A stretch of DNA of 18,522 nucleotides from positions 1-18,522 of the forward strand of contig JAPHUG010000380.1 of the NCBI GenBank assembly GCA_026197195.1. Direction: 5' to 3'. Positions within the stretch are counted from its first letter, which is position 1. Every line of letters begins with the position of its first letter. The position numbers were made by a program, and so were the translations under genes. This stretch comes from Sedimenticola sp. (lineage in GTDB: Bacteria > Pseudomonadota > Gammaproteobacteria > Chromatiales > Chromatiaceae). This document shows, in pieces, positions 1 to 7,875 of this stretch. A model generated the notes under the pieces. It searched no databases. It had not been told where the DNA came from and saw only the letters and a list, made by a program, of their open reading frames with translations.

Positions 1-89
1 CGGGTAGGTCGCTTGAGGTGCATGGTGACGTGCATCCCAGATGAATGGCCATTCAGGACAGAACCCGGCTTACAGGCCGACTCCCACTC
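1..89 (+). ncRNA. rnpB: RNase P RNA (bacterial type A), 3' end only
   Basis: This is the 3'-terminal part of the catalytic RNA of RNase P, which removes 5' leaders from tRNA precursors. The window opens with CGGGTAGGTCGCTTGAG, which closely matches the E. coli M1 RNA segment CGGGTAGGCTGCTTGAG. GATGAATGGCC follows at 40-50, and the near-universal 3' conserved block ACAGAACCCGGCTTA lies at 58-72. The end near 87-90 is inferred by alignment from memory with the E. coli 3' end; the 5' part lies outside the window. A frame open across 13-210 is not a gene, because it overlaps this RNA. An rnpB gene just ahead of mraZ is a known arrangement in non-enteric gammaproteobacteria. Confidence 0.93.
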
Positions 90-366
90 TATTCTGGATG
101 GCGATGCGCTATTTTTGGCGGCCACCGAACCGCCCTTGTGTGCATATCGACTTTTAGTGCTGACGATCGCTCTGGTGATACGCCCTCTCACCAAAGTGGA
201 GAAGGTTTGAGTAGTACTTAAATGCCCTCTATCTTCACAAGTTACTTTAACTCCGCAATTTACCCTGCTGTTTTTTATTGTCTTGTACCCCATTTCTAGC
301 ATTGTGATGTGCATCTAACTCTCTGTCTTTAAAGGAACTTTCACCTATTTGGGTGGGTTGATTTCC
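90..366. other. Intergenic spacer rnpB-mraZ, no gene seen
   Basis: This stretch holds no reading frame with a convincing start and ribosome site. It becomes visibly AT-rich from about 215. Two weak inverted repeats are present. GGCGG (117-121) pairs with CCGCC (130-134) across an 8-nt loop, and CTCTCAC (185-191) partly pairs with GTGGAG (196-201). Either could help end rnpB transcription or protect the processed 3' end, but neither is followed by a good T-tract, so no terminator is called. Two overlapping TGGGT words at 350-358 lie upstream of the MraZ repeat array but do not share its 10-bp phase. Confidence 0.5.
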
Positions 367-396
367 TTGACAACCCCCGATCTGAGTACCTATTAT
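367..396 (+). promoter_or_regulatory. Sigma70-type promoter of the dcw operon (Pmra)
   Basis: A perfect -35 hexamer TTGACA (367-372) is separated by 18 bp from a -10 hexamer TATTAT (391-396), which matches TATAAT at five of six positions. The predicted start is near 403, giving a leader of about 58 nt before the mraZ start at 461. It is the only strong promoter match I found ahead of the operon, so it probably drives mraZ and much of the downstream gene string, as Pmra does in E. coli. The start site itself is inferred. Confidence 0.8.
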
Positions 397-420
397 GGGG
401 ATAAGTGGGTAAAAGTGGAT
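396..420 (+). promoter_or_regulatory. MraZ operator: three 10-bp-spaced direct repeats
   Basis: TGGGG (396-400), TGGGT (406-410) and TGGAT (416-420) are separated by 5-nt spacers ATAAG and AAAAG. This is the known MraZ site pattern in E. coli: TGGGN repeats with 5-nt gaps, read on one face of the helix by the MraZ ring. The third repeat departs from consensus at its fourth base (TGGAT). The array starts on the last base of the -10 element and covers the predicted start site, so binding should block RNA polymerase. This suggests repression of the operon by its own first gene product. Confidence 0.8.
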
Positions 421-460
421 TTTTTAGGAAAACAGGAATTCCAAAAGGGGGAAGGCTTCT

Positions 461-916
461 TTGTTTCGGGGTGTCAATAAGCTCAATCTGGATGCCAAGG
501 GTCGCTTGGCTATACCGACGCGGTTTCGCGAGCGGTTACAGGAGTGCTGTGCCTCGGAATTGGTGGTGACGATTGATCGTGATCACTGTCTACTCATCTA
601 TCCACTGCCTGAATGGCAGGAGATAGAGCGCAAATTAATGAAGTTACCCTCCTTTAATAAGGCTGCCCGTAATCTGCAGCGTCTGCTGGTGGGTCATGCC
701 ACTGAGGTTGAGATGGATGCCCAGGGCCGCGTATTGCTGCCTCCAGCACTGCGCGATTTCGCCAAGCTTGAAAAGCACACTGTACTGATTGGCCAGGGCA
801 ATAAGTTTGAGCTCTGGGACGAAGCGCTTTGGAATAGTCAGCGTGATGGCTGGTTGGATGAGGTGAATCTCGATGACCTTGATCTGCCTGCCGATCTAGA
901 AACGCTCTCAATATAG
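461..916 (+). CDS. mraZ: Transcriptional regulator MraZ
   Basis: MraZ is a DNA-binding regulator of the SpoVT/AbrB-like fold that represses its own dcw operon. The 151-residue length is typical. The protein holds the two characteristic tandem half-domains, each with a signature: DAKGR at residues 11-15 and DAQGR at 86-90. The start is a TTG codon preceded by a purine-rich ribosome site AGGGGGAAGG (445-454). No ATG or GTG exists just upstream in frame, and the product then begins with the family-typical MFRG. The TTG start may keep regulator levels low. Three matching operator repeats lie 40-65 bp upstream. rsmH starts 2 nt after the stop codon. Confidence 0.96.
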   Translation: MFRGVNKLNLDAKGRLAIPTRFRERLQECCASELVVTIDRDHCLLIYPLPEWQEIERKLMKLPSFNKAARNLQRLLVGHATEVEMDAQGRVLLPPALRDFAKLEKHTVLIGQGNKFELWDEALWNSQRDGWLDEVNLDDLDLPADLETLSI

Positions 917-918
917 TT

Positions 919-1854
919 ATGGATAACAAGGATACACATCTGCCAGTGCTCTTTCGTGAGGCGCTGGAGGCCCTGAATATGACACCAGCTGGCAACTATA
1001 TAGATGGTACGTTTGGCCGTGGAGGTCATAGCGCTGCCATGCTGCAGTGTCTGGATCAGCATGGTCGCCTGATGGCTATTGATAAAGATCCGGATGCGAT
1101 TGCCTGTGCCGCAGAGCGATTTGGTGATGATGACCGGTTTGAGATAAAGCAGGGTTCTTTTGCCATGCTGGAGCAATTTGCCAACGAGGCGGGCTGTCTG
1201 GGTGAGGTGAACGGTGTGTTGTTGGACCTTGGTGTCTCATCACCCCAACTCGACAAGGCCGAACGCGGGTTCAGTTTTCTGAATGATGGTCCTCTGGATA
1301 TGCGCATGGATAACACCTCGGGTGTCAGTGCGGCTGATTGGCTGAGCGTTGCGGGTGTAGATGAGATGGCTCATGTCTTCAAAACCTATGGCGAAGAGCG
1401 TTTCTCCAAACGAATTGCCCGGGCGATTGCCGAGGCGAGGGATGAGCGTGCGATAGAGACCACGCACCAGCTGGCTGAAATTGTGTCGGCGGCCAATCCC
1501 TCCTGGGAAAAGGGTAAGCACCCCGCTACCCGCTGTTTTCAGGCGATTCGTATCCATATCAACCGAGAGCTGGATGATTTGATGGCCTGTCTTGAGCAGT
1601 CGCTGCGCGTACTGGCTCCTGGCGGGCGTCTTGTAGTGATCAGTTTCCATTCGTTGGAGGATCGCATCGTGAAGCGGTTTATGCGGGACGCCGCCAGAGG
1701 GGAGCAGTTTCCGGCGGGTATACCGGTAACCGAACAGCAGCGTAACGCCACGCTTAACCTTGTCGGTAAGGCAGTCAAGCCATCCCGGCATGAGGTGGAG
1801 GGTAACCCGAGGGCGCGCAGCGCTGTATTGCGGGTGGCGGAGCGCCGGTCGTGA
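919..1854 (+). CDS. rsmH: 16S rRNA (cytosine(1402)-N(4))-methyltransferase RsmH
   Basis: RsmH (formerly MraW) methylates the N4 of C1402 in 16S rRNA using S-adenosylmethionine, fine-tuning the ribosomal P site. The 311-residue product has the family motifs: the SAM-binding loop DGTFGRGGHS (residues 29-38), LLDLGVSSPQLD (101-112), GFSF followed by DGPLDMRM (117-130), and a C-terminal VISFHSLEDRIVK segment. The ATG is 2 nt after mraZ and lacks a strong ribosome site of its own, so it is probably translated by coupling to mraZ. Its stop overlaps the ftsL start as GTGA. It is a conserved dcw member although it is not a wall or division enzyme. Confidence 0.97.
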   Translation: MDNKDTHLPVLFREALEALNMTPAGNYIDGTFGRGGHSAAMLQCLDQHGRLMAIDKDPDAIACAAERFGDDDRFEIKQGSFAMLEQFANEAGCLGEVNGVLLDLGVSSPQLDKAERGFSFLNDGPLDMRMDNTSGVSAADWLSVAGVDEMAHVFKTYGEERFSKRIARAIAEARDERAIETTHQLAEIVSAANPSWEKGKHPATRCFQAIRIHINRELDDLMACLEQSLRVLAPGGRLVVISFHSLEDRIVKRFMRDAARGEQFPAGIPVTEQQRNATLNLVGKAVKPSRHEVEGNPRARSAVLRVAERRS

Positions 1855-2123
1855 CGCGGGGACAGTTGGTGGTGTTGCTGATCCTGACCTTTGGCTTGTT
1901 GATAACTGCAACGGGCGTGGTCTATTCGAAGTATGCATCAAGGAAGAATTTTGTAGCGCTGCAGTTGTTGCGTGCAGAGCGGGATGCCATGGAGGTGGAG
2001 TGGGGTCGTTTACAACTGGAACAGAGTACCTGGGCGACACATGCCCGGGTGGAGAAGATGGCGCGTCAGCGCTTAAAGATGCACATACCTACAGCAGAAG
2101 AGGTCGTGGTAGTTAAACCCTAA
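1851..2123 (+). CDS. ftsL: Cell division protein FtsL
   Basis: FtsL is a small bitopic inner-membrane protein. With FtsB and FtsQ it forms the complex that activates FtsW-FtsI at the septum. The 90-residue protein has a very short cytoplasmic N-terminus, one membrane segment at about residues 5-24, and a periplasmic helical part (about 28-75) rich in Leu, Arg and Glu that fits the FtsL-FtsB coiled coil. The start is a GTG overlapping the rsmH stop (GTGA), indicating translational coupling. Sequence conservation in this family is low, so the call rests on size, topology and its place between rsmH and ftsI. ftsI follows after 2 nt. Confidence 0.93.
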   Translation: MTRGQLVVLLILTFGLLITATGVVYSKYASRKNFVALQLLRAERDAMEVEWGRLQLEQSTWATHARVEKMARQRLKMHIPTAEEVVVVKP

Positions 2124-2125
2124 AG

Positions 2126-3889
2126 ATGAGCGGCAAGACACGAAACAAGCGTCAAAAACAGGCCCGCCGGCTGGAGCAGGCACTACCGAGCTATCAGGCC
2201 CGGCGGTGGACACTGCTTGGCCTGCTAATGGTGGCCGCTTGTTTGCTGGTCTGGCGTGCGGTTGATCAGCAGATTTTTGAAACCGACTTTCTGCAGAACG
2301 AAGGGCAGCGTCGCCATTTGCGGGTGGTGGAGATTTCTGCCCACCGGGGCATGATTAAAGATCGGCAGGGTGAGCCGGTGGCGATTAGTACCCCGGTTGA
2401 TTCGGTCTGGGCCAATCCACGCACGCTCTCTCCGGATAGTCGGGTGTTGGCACCGATTGCCAAGGCGCTGGAGATGGACCTTGACGGGTTGCGTCAGTTG
2501 CTGGCCCGGCGGAGTGATCGTTCCTTTGTCTATCTGAAGCGAAGAATTAATCCCGACCGGGCGGCCAAGTTGCTCAACTATGTTTCTGAGAATGATGTCG
2601 CAGGGGTGGGGCTGCAGCGTGAATACCGTCGTTACTATCCGGACGGCGAAGTGTTCGCCCATGTTGTCGGTTTCACGAATGTGGATGATGAGGGCCAGGA
2701 GGGGCTGGAGCTGGCCTACGACGAATGGCTGCAGGGCACTTCGGGTAAGAAACGGGTGATTCAGGATGGCCGTGCCCGGGCAGTTAAGGATGTGGAAAAC
2801 ATCCTGGAGCCGGAAGCAGGTAAGGACCTGGTGACCTCTATTGATCGGCGTTTGCAGTTTTTGGCCTACCGGGAATTGAAAGGGGCCGTGCAGCGAAACA
2901 AGGCGAAATCGGGTTCTGCTGTGATACTGGATGCCCGTAATGGTGAAATTCTCGCCATGGTCAATCAGCCTGCCTATAACCCAAACGGTAGCAAGCGGGG
3001 CAAGGTTGGTCGGTTTCTGAATCGTGCCGTGACAGATGTCTTTGAGCCTGGGTCCACGGTCAAACCCTTTACTATTGCTGCTGCCCTGGAATCAGGGCGC
3101 TATACGCCTGGAACGGTTATTGATACCGCGCCAGGAACGTTTCGGGTAGGCCGGCATCAGGTAAAAGATCACCGTAATTACGGTGCGATTGATCTGAGTC
3201 GGGTGATTCTTAAGTCCAGCAATGTGGGCGTCAGTAAAATAGCGCTTGATCTGCCCAAGGAGGCGTTCTGGGGCTTCTTCTCAAAAATGGGATTTGGTGA
3301 GCCGACCAGTACAGGTTTTCCAGGAGAGGTGACAGGTCAATTGGCACCCTTCCGGCGGTGGGCTGAGATTGATCAGGCGACCCTGGCGTTTGGTTATGGG
3401 TTGTCTGTTACGGCACTGCAGCTCGCTCGTGCCTATGTGGTGTTAGCCAGTGATGGTGTGCGTTATCCCACATCGTTGATTCGTCTGGATGAGCCGACAA
3501 CCGGTGAGCGTGTCATGAAAGCAAAGACGGCTAGGCTGGTTCGCAAGATGATGGAGGCCGTTGTTAGCGAAGAGGGTACCGCGCCGGCAGCGGCTGTGCC
3601 GGGTTATCGGGTAGCGGGTAAGACGGGCACGGCAAAGAAAAGTATCTCAGGCGGCTACGCAGAGGACAGGTATATATCGGTATTTGCAGGTATTGCACCA
3701 GCCAGTGATCCTCGCCTTGTGATGGTGGTAATGATTGATGAGCCTACGGCGGGTAAGTATTACGGTGGGTCTGTTGCAGCACCGGTCTTTTCCAAAGTGA
3801 TGGCGGGTGCCTTGCGCTTGTTGAATGTTGCACCCGATGCGATCGATGAATCGATGGTTAAGCTGGCCGGTAGTGGGGGTGTCAAATGA
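2126..3889 (+). CDS. ftsI: Peptidoglycan D,D-transpeptidase FtsI (PBP3)
   Basis: FtsI is the septum-specific penicillin-binding protein that crosslinks new peptidoglycan made by FtsW. The 587 residues include a basic cytoplasmic tail, one membrane anchor (about 28-46), a class B PBP pedestal domain (about 65-220) and the transpeptidase domain. All three active-site motifs are present: STVK with catalytic Ser310, SSN at 364-366 and KTGT at 499-502. Spacing and length match E. coli PBP3 (588 aa). The ATG lies 2 nt beyond the ftsL stop with only a weak ribosome site, so coupling is likely. The gene ends in an ATGA overlap with murE. Confidence 0.98.
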   Translation: MSGKTRNKRQKQARRLEQALPSYQARRWTLLGLLMVAACLLVWRAVDQQIFETDFLQNEGQRRHLRVVEISAHRGMIKDRQGEPVAISTPVDSVWANPRTLSPDSRVLAPIAKALEMDLDGLRQLLARRSDRSFVYLKRRINPDRAAKLLNYVSENDVAGVGLQREYRRYYPDGEVFAHVVGFTNVDDEGQEGLELAYDEWLQGTSGKKRVIQDGRARAVKDVENILEPEAGKDLVTSIDRRLQFLAYRELKGAVQRNKAKSGSAVILDARNGEILAMVNQPAYNPNGSKRGKVGRFLNRAVTDVFEPGSTVKPFTIAAALESGRYTPGTVIDTAPGTFRVGRHQVKDHRNYGAIDLSRVILKSSNVGVSKIALDLPKEAFWGFFSKMGFGEPTSTGFPGEVTGQLAPFRRWAEIDQATLAFGYGLSVTALQLARAYVVLASDGVRYPTSLIRLDEPTTGERVMKAKTARLVRKMMEAVVSEEGTAPAAAVPGYRVAGKTGTAKKSISGGYAEDRYISVFAGIAPASDPRLVMVVMIDEPTAGKYYGGSVAAPVFSKVMAGALRLLNVAPDAIDESMVKLAGSGGVK

Positions 3890-5412
3890 TGGCAGCACAA
3901 CACCCCTGTTCCCCCAAAACCTTATCACGCTTGCTGGCAGACTGGGTTGATCGGGTTGTTGAGGATCAGGAAGTGAAGCATCTGACCCTGGATAGTCGTC
4001 AGGTTCAGGAGGGTACGCTGTTTATAGCCTGTTCCGGGGTGGCTCATCATGGGCTGGAGTTTTTACAGCAAGCGGTTGATCGAGGCGCGCTAGCCGTAGT
4101 GTGCGAACCCGATGATAACTGGTCAGTTGCGGATATCAACACACTTGCAGAGAGTGTTGCGATTCCCCTATACCCCGTTGCCTCACTGTCTGATCACGTC
4201 AGTGCTATTGCCGGCCGTTTTTATGATAACCCCAGCCAGGCAATGGCGGTATTTGGCGTGACAGGTACCAATGGAAAAACCAGTTGCACCCATTATCTGG
4301 CACAGGCCTTTAGTCCGGAACACCTTTGCGGTGTGATCGGTACCGTGGGTAATGGTCTGCTCGGTTCACTTGAGGTTTCGAGTCACACCACACCTGATGC
4401 GGTTAGCCTGCAGGCCCAACTGCACGACCTGAAAGCTCGCGGTGCAGAAATGGTAGCGATAGAGGTCTCCTCCCATGCACTTGATCAGGGACGGGCGGCA
4501 GCCGTCCACTTTGATGTGGCGCTGTTAACCAACTTGACTCAGGATCACCTGGATTATCACGGTTCCATGCAGTCCTATGGGGATGCCAAGATGCGACTGT
4601 TCACACAGCCGCATCTGAATTGTGCCGTGCTGAATAGGGATGACGCCTTTAGTTCGACGGTGCTGGCTTGCCTGCCCAACGGTGTTAAGACGATTGGTTA
4701 TTCCACACAGGCCGCTCCGGTGGATCAATGTGATGAGTGGATCAGGGCCGCTTCTATTGTGCCTGATGCTGAAGGTATGACGATCAGAGTTGAGAGCAGC
4801 TGGGGCACGGGGCATTTCAGCAGTCGGCTGCTGGGGCGTTTTAATGTCAGTAATCTTTTAGCCGTTCTCGCGGTTATGTTGTATCGGGGAATGGCCTTTG
4901 ATACAGCGCTGGAAAAGCTGTCCCTGCTAAAAACAGTCGCTGGCAGAATGGAGCGTTTTGGTGGTGCCGGTAAGCCGCTGGTTGTGGTCGACTATGCCCA
5001 TACACCGGATGCACTTGAGCAGGCGTTGATTGCACTGCGTGAACATGTCGGTGGTCGTCTGGTCTGTGTCTTTGGCTGTGGCGGTGATAGGGACCGTGGC
5101 AAGCGGCCTTTGATGGGGGCAATCGCAGAGCGGTTGGCTGACCGGGTCATCATTACTGATGACAATCCCCGCACTGAATCAGGTGACCAGATCGTTGAAG
5201 ATATTCTGTCCGGCCTGGACCCTGCCAATCAGGCAACGGTTATTCGTAATCGTGCAGAGGCCATTAAAGAGAGTATTACGCAGGCGGAGTCAGGCGACTT
5301 GATACTGGTGGCTGGAAAGGGACATGAGTCCTATCAGTTGGTGGGTGATCAGGTGCTTCATTTCAGTGATCGGGAGCAAGTAGAGCGGGTGCTCAGCGGG
5401 GTGGTCTCATGA
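3886..5412 (+). CDS. murE: UDP-MurNAc-L-Ala-D-Glu:meso-diaminopimelate ligase MurE
   Basis: MurE is a cytoplasmic ATP-dependent ligase that adds the third stem residue to UDP-MurNAc-L-Ala-D-Glu. The 508-residue protein has the three Mur ligase domains. Visible motifs are the ATP P-loop GTNGKT (127-132), the lysine expected to be carbamylated in YGDAK (Lys235), and DNPR (426-429) followed by KGHE (478-481). DNPR is the known marker of meso-diaminopimelate specificity, as expected in Gram-negative bacteria. The start overlaps the ftsI stop (ATGA); a second ATG lies immediately next to it (3889), so the true start could be one codon later. It ends in an ATGA overlap with murF. Confidence 0.98.
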   Translation: MMAAQHPCSPKTLSRLLADWVDRVVEDQEVKHLTLDSRQVQEGTLFIACSGVAHHGLEFLQQAVDRGALAVVCEPDDNWSVADINTLAESVAIPLYPVASLSDHVSAIAGRFYDNPSQAMAVFGVTGTNGKTSCTHYLAQAFSPEHLCGVIGTVGNGLLGSLEVSSHTTPDAVSLQAQLHDLKARGAEMVAIEVSSHALDQGRAAAVHFDVALLTNLTQDHLDYHGSMQSYGDAKMRLFTQPHLNCAVLNRDDAFSSTVLACLPNGVKTIGYSTQAAPVDQCDEWIRAASIVPDAEGMTIRVESSWGTGHFSSRLLGRFNVSNLLAVLAVMLYRGMAFDTALEKLSLLKTVAGRMERFGGAGKPLVVVDYAHTPDALEQALIALREHVGGRLVCVFGCGGDRDRGKRPLMGAIAERLADRVIITDDNPRTESGDQIVEDILSGLDPANQATVIRNRAEAIKESITQAESGDLILVAGKGHESYQLVGDQVLHFSDREQVERVLSGVVS

Positions 5413-6770
5413 TCGCGCTTAAACTCTCAGATGTTGCGAATGAACTGGATGCCCGGTTGTTGGGCGAAGATGTCTCTTTCTCAATGGCCAGCACGGATAC
5501 CCGAACTCTGCAGAAGGGTGCCTTGTTCATTGCACTGAAAGGACCGCGCTTTGATGGGCATGATTATATTGCGCAAGCCGTCGAGGCTGGAGCGGGTGCA
5601 GTGGTTGTGGATCATGAAATGCCAACCCCGGCGTCACAGCTGATAGTTTCAGATACCCGTATCGCATTGGGCCAGATTGCAGCGTTTTGGCGACTACAGA
5701 GTACAGCCGCCGTTGTGGCCATCACGGGTAGTAATGGAAAGACCACGGTCAAGGAGATGGTCGCGTCCATCTTGAGTCAGCGGGGTGATGTGCTGGCAAC
5801 GCAGGGCAATCTGAACAACGACATCGGTATGCCGCTTACGCTTCTGCGACTGCAGGACCAACCTTTTGCGGTTATTGAGATGGGTGCTAATCACCCAGGT
5901 GAGATTGATTATCTGAGCAAGATCGCAAAACCGGATGTAGCGCTGCTGAATAATGCGTGCCGCTCTCACCTGGAAGGCTTTGGCTCGATTGATGGTGTGG
6001 CCAAGGCAAAGAGTGAGATCGTTTCTGGACTCTCCGAAGCGGGCTGTTTCGTTTTCAATGCAGACGATAACTTTGCTCCGTTTTGGGAGGGTGTTGCAGC
6101 GGGGCATCGCATCTGTACTTTTGGTGTAGAGCAGCCGGCTGATATCAGTAGCAGAGGATCAGCCGAGATTGTCTGGAGTGAAGCTGGATTCAGTTCGCAG
6201 TTTACGGCGATTACTCCCCTGGGTGAGCTGACGATCACCCTCCCGCTGGCGGGTGAACATAATCGTCTGAATGCACTGGCGGCGATAGCGGCTGCCTTGC
6301 AGATTGGGGCGACAGGCGAAGATATTGTTGCCGGGCTGGCTGCGATGAAGCCGGTCAAGGGAAGGCTTCAGCCACGGCAGGCCAGCAACGGTGTGTTGGT
6401 GATTGATGACAGTTATAACGCCAATCCTGATTCCGTAGCAGCCGCTATTGATGTGCTGGCCAAGGCGCCGGGGCGCCGGTTCCTGTTGTTGGGTGAGCTG
6501 GGCGAGTTAGGCGAGGGGACGGATGGCTTTTACCGGGAACTTGGCCAGTATGCCCAGCAGGCAGGTATCGAACGCTTCTATGCTGTGGGTGCCGCGGCGA
6601 TAGCGGCCTCTCAGTTTGGTCAGGGTGGTATGGGTTTTGATACGCGTGAAGCATTGATTGAAACGCTGCAACAGGAGTTGCAGTCAGGTGATCGGGTGTT
6701 GGTAAAGGGCTCCCGTCGCGCAGGTATGGAATTGATTGTCAACGCACTCGTCGCTCGGGAGACAGACTGA
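5409..6770 (+). CDS. murF: UDP-MurNAc-tripeptide:D-Ala-D-Ala ligase MurF
   Basis: MurF completes the cytoplasmic precursor by joining D-Ala-D-Ala (made by Ddl, encoded downstream) to UDP-MurNAc-tripeptide using ATP. The product is 453 residues, the usual length. Motifs include the P-loop GSNGKTT (107-113), QGNLNNDIG (132-140), [17 protein letters not shown] (187-193) and the C-terminal [10 protein letters not shown] (333-342). The stretch before HLEGFGS reads CRS (184-186), where small residues such as Ala or Gly-Pro are more usual. The start overlaps the murE stop (ATGA). mraY begins 1 nt after its stop. Confidence 0.98.
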   Translation: MIALKLSDVANELDARLLGEDVSFSMASTDTRTLQKGALFIALKGPRFDGHDYIAQAVEAGAGAVVVDHEMPTPASQLIVSDTRIALGQIAAFWRLQSTAAVVAITGSNGKTTVKEMVASILSQRGDVLATQGNLNNDIGMPLTLLRLQDQPFAVIEMGANHPGEIDYLSKIAKPDVALLNNACRSHLEGFGSIDGVAKAKSEIVSGLSEAGCFVFNADDNFAPFWEGVAAGHRICTFGVEQPADISSRGSAEIVWSEAGFSSQFTAITPLGELTITLPLAGEHNRLNALAAIAAALQIGATGEDIVAGLAAMKPVKGRLQPRQASNGVLVIDDSYNANPDSVAAAIDVLAKAPGRRFLLLGELGELGEGTDGFYRELGQYAQQAGIERFYAVGAAAIAASQFGQGGMGFDTREALIETLQQELQSGDRVLVKGSRRAGMELIVNALVARETD

Positions 6771-6771
6771 G

Positions 6772-7854
6772 ATGCTCGTTTATCTTACCGAATACCTGAC
6801 ACAGTTCAGTAGTGGCTTCAGTGTTTTTCAATACCTGACGCTGCGTGCCATTCTTGGCATTCTTACTGCGCTCATGATTTCGTTTATTGTCGGGCCGGTG
6901 ATGATTCGTCGCCTGACTCATCATCAGATTGGTCAGACTGTACGCAGTGATGGCCCTCAGAGTCATCTCTCGAAAGCGGGAACGCCTACGATGGGTGGAA
7001 CCCTGTTGTTGGTGGCTGTGGCGGTCAGTACCCTGTTATGGGCCAACTTGAGTAACCGCTACGTCTGGATCGTTATACTGGTGACCCTGCTCTTTGGTGT
7101 TATCGGTTTTTATGATGACTACAAGAAACTGGTCCTGAATGATTCAAGAGGATTATCGGCCCGTTATAAATACCTCTGGCAATCGATAGTAGGTGCCGGC
7201 GCCGCTTATGCCTTGTTTACAACATCGTCCTTGCCTGCTGAAACACAACTGATCATCCCCTTCTTCAAACAGGTCGTCATTGATATGGGGCCCTGGTTTA
7301 TTGTCCTGGGCTATTTCGTCATTGTAGGTACCAGTAATGCCGTCAATCTGACAGATGGATTGGATGGATTGGCCATTATGCCCACGGTGTTGGTAGCCGG
7401 CGCGTTGGGTATTTTTGCCTACGCCTCTGGACATGCCCAGATTGCCAATTACCTGCTGATTCCCCATCTCCCAGGTGTCGGTGAAATGGTGATTTTTTGC
7501 GGTGCCCTAGTCGGTGCCGGTCTTGGCTTCCTCTGGTTTAACGCCTATCCCGCTCAAGTCTTCATGGGCGATGTGGGCGCACTGGCGCTGGGTGCTGCGT
7601 TAGGTGTGGTGGCCGTCATTGTTCGACAGGAGTTGGTCCTGTTGATCATGGGTGGTGTGTTTGTGATGGAGACCGTCTCTGTGATGCTACAGGTGGCCTC
7701 TTTCAAACTGACCGGCCGCCGTATTTTTCGTATGGCACCACTGCATCACCATTTTGAATTGAAGGGGTGGCCTGAGCCGAGGGTCATTGTTCGTTTCTGG
7801 ATTATTACTGTGATACTGGTGCTGGTAGGACTGGCAAGCCTGAAAATTCGTTAA
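6772..7854 (+). CDS. mraY: Phospho-MurNAc-pentapeptide translocase MraY
   Basis: MraY transfers phospho-MurNAc-pentapeptide from UDP to undecaprenyl phosphate in the inner membrane, making lipid I. I chose the ATG at 6772 because it gives exactly 360 residues, the same as E. coli MraY. It begins MLVYL like that protein and has a ribosome site GGGAGA (6757-6762); an upstream in-frame start at 6736 would only add residues within murF. The protein has about ten hydrophobic membrane spans. Active-site motifs are DDYKK (115-119), [13 protein letters not shown] (189-201), the aspartate in FMGDVG (Asp267), and the histidine loop [11 protein letters not shown] near the C-terminus. Confidence 0.98.
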   Translation: MLVYLTEYLTQFSSGFSVFQYLTLRAILGILTALMISFIVGPVMIRRLTHHQIGQTVRSDGPQSHLSKAGTPTMGGTLLLVAVAVSTLLWANLSNRYVWIVILVTLLFGVIGFYDDYKKLVLNDSRGLSARYKYLWQSIVGAGAAYALFTTSSLPAETQLIIPFFKQVVIDMGPWFIVLGYFVIVGTSNAVNLTDGLDGLAIMPTVLVAGALGIFAYASGHAQIANYLLIPHLPGVGEMVIFCGALVGAGLGFLWFNAYPAQVFMGDVGALALGAALGVVAVIVRQELVLLIMGGVFVMETVSVMLQVASFKLTGRRIFRMAPLHHHFELKGWPEPRVIVRFWIITVILVLVGLASLKIR

Positions 7855-7875
7855 GAAAAGGCGCATAAAGTAGAG

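Noticed and set aside
13..210. Open frame of 65 codons near the window start
   Set aside because: It starts with TTG inside the conserved 3' domain of rnpB, has no ribosome site and no recognisable product.
1240..2040. Long minus-strand open frame opposite rsmH and ftsL
   Set aside because: It lies antisense to two firmly identified genes and encodes a low-complexity product rich in Arg, Pro, Ser and Thr, typical of a shadow frame.
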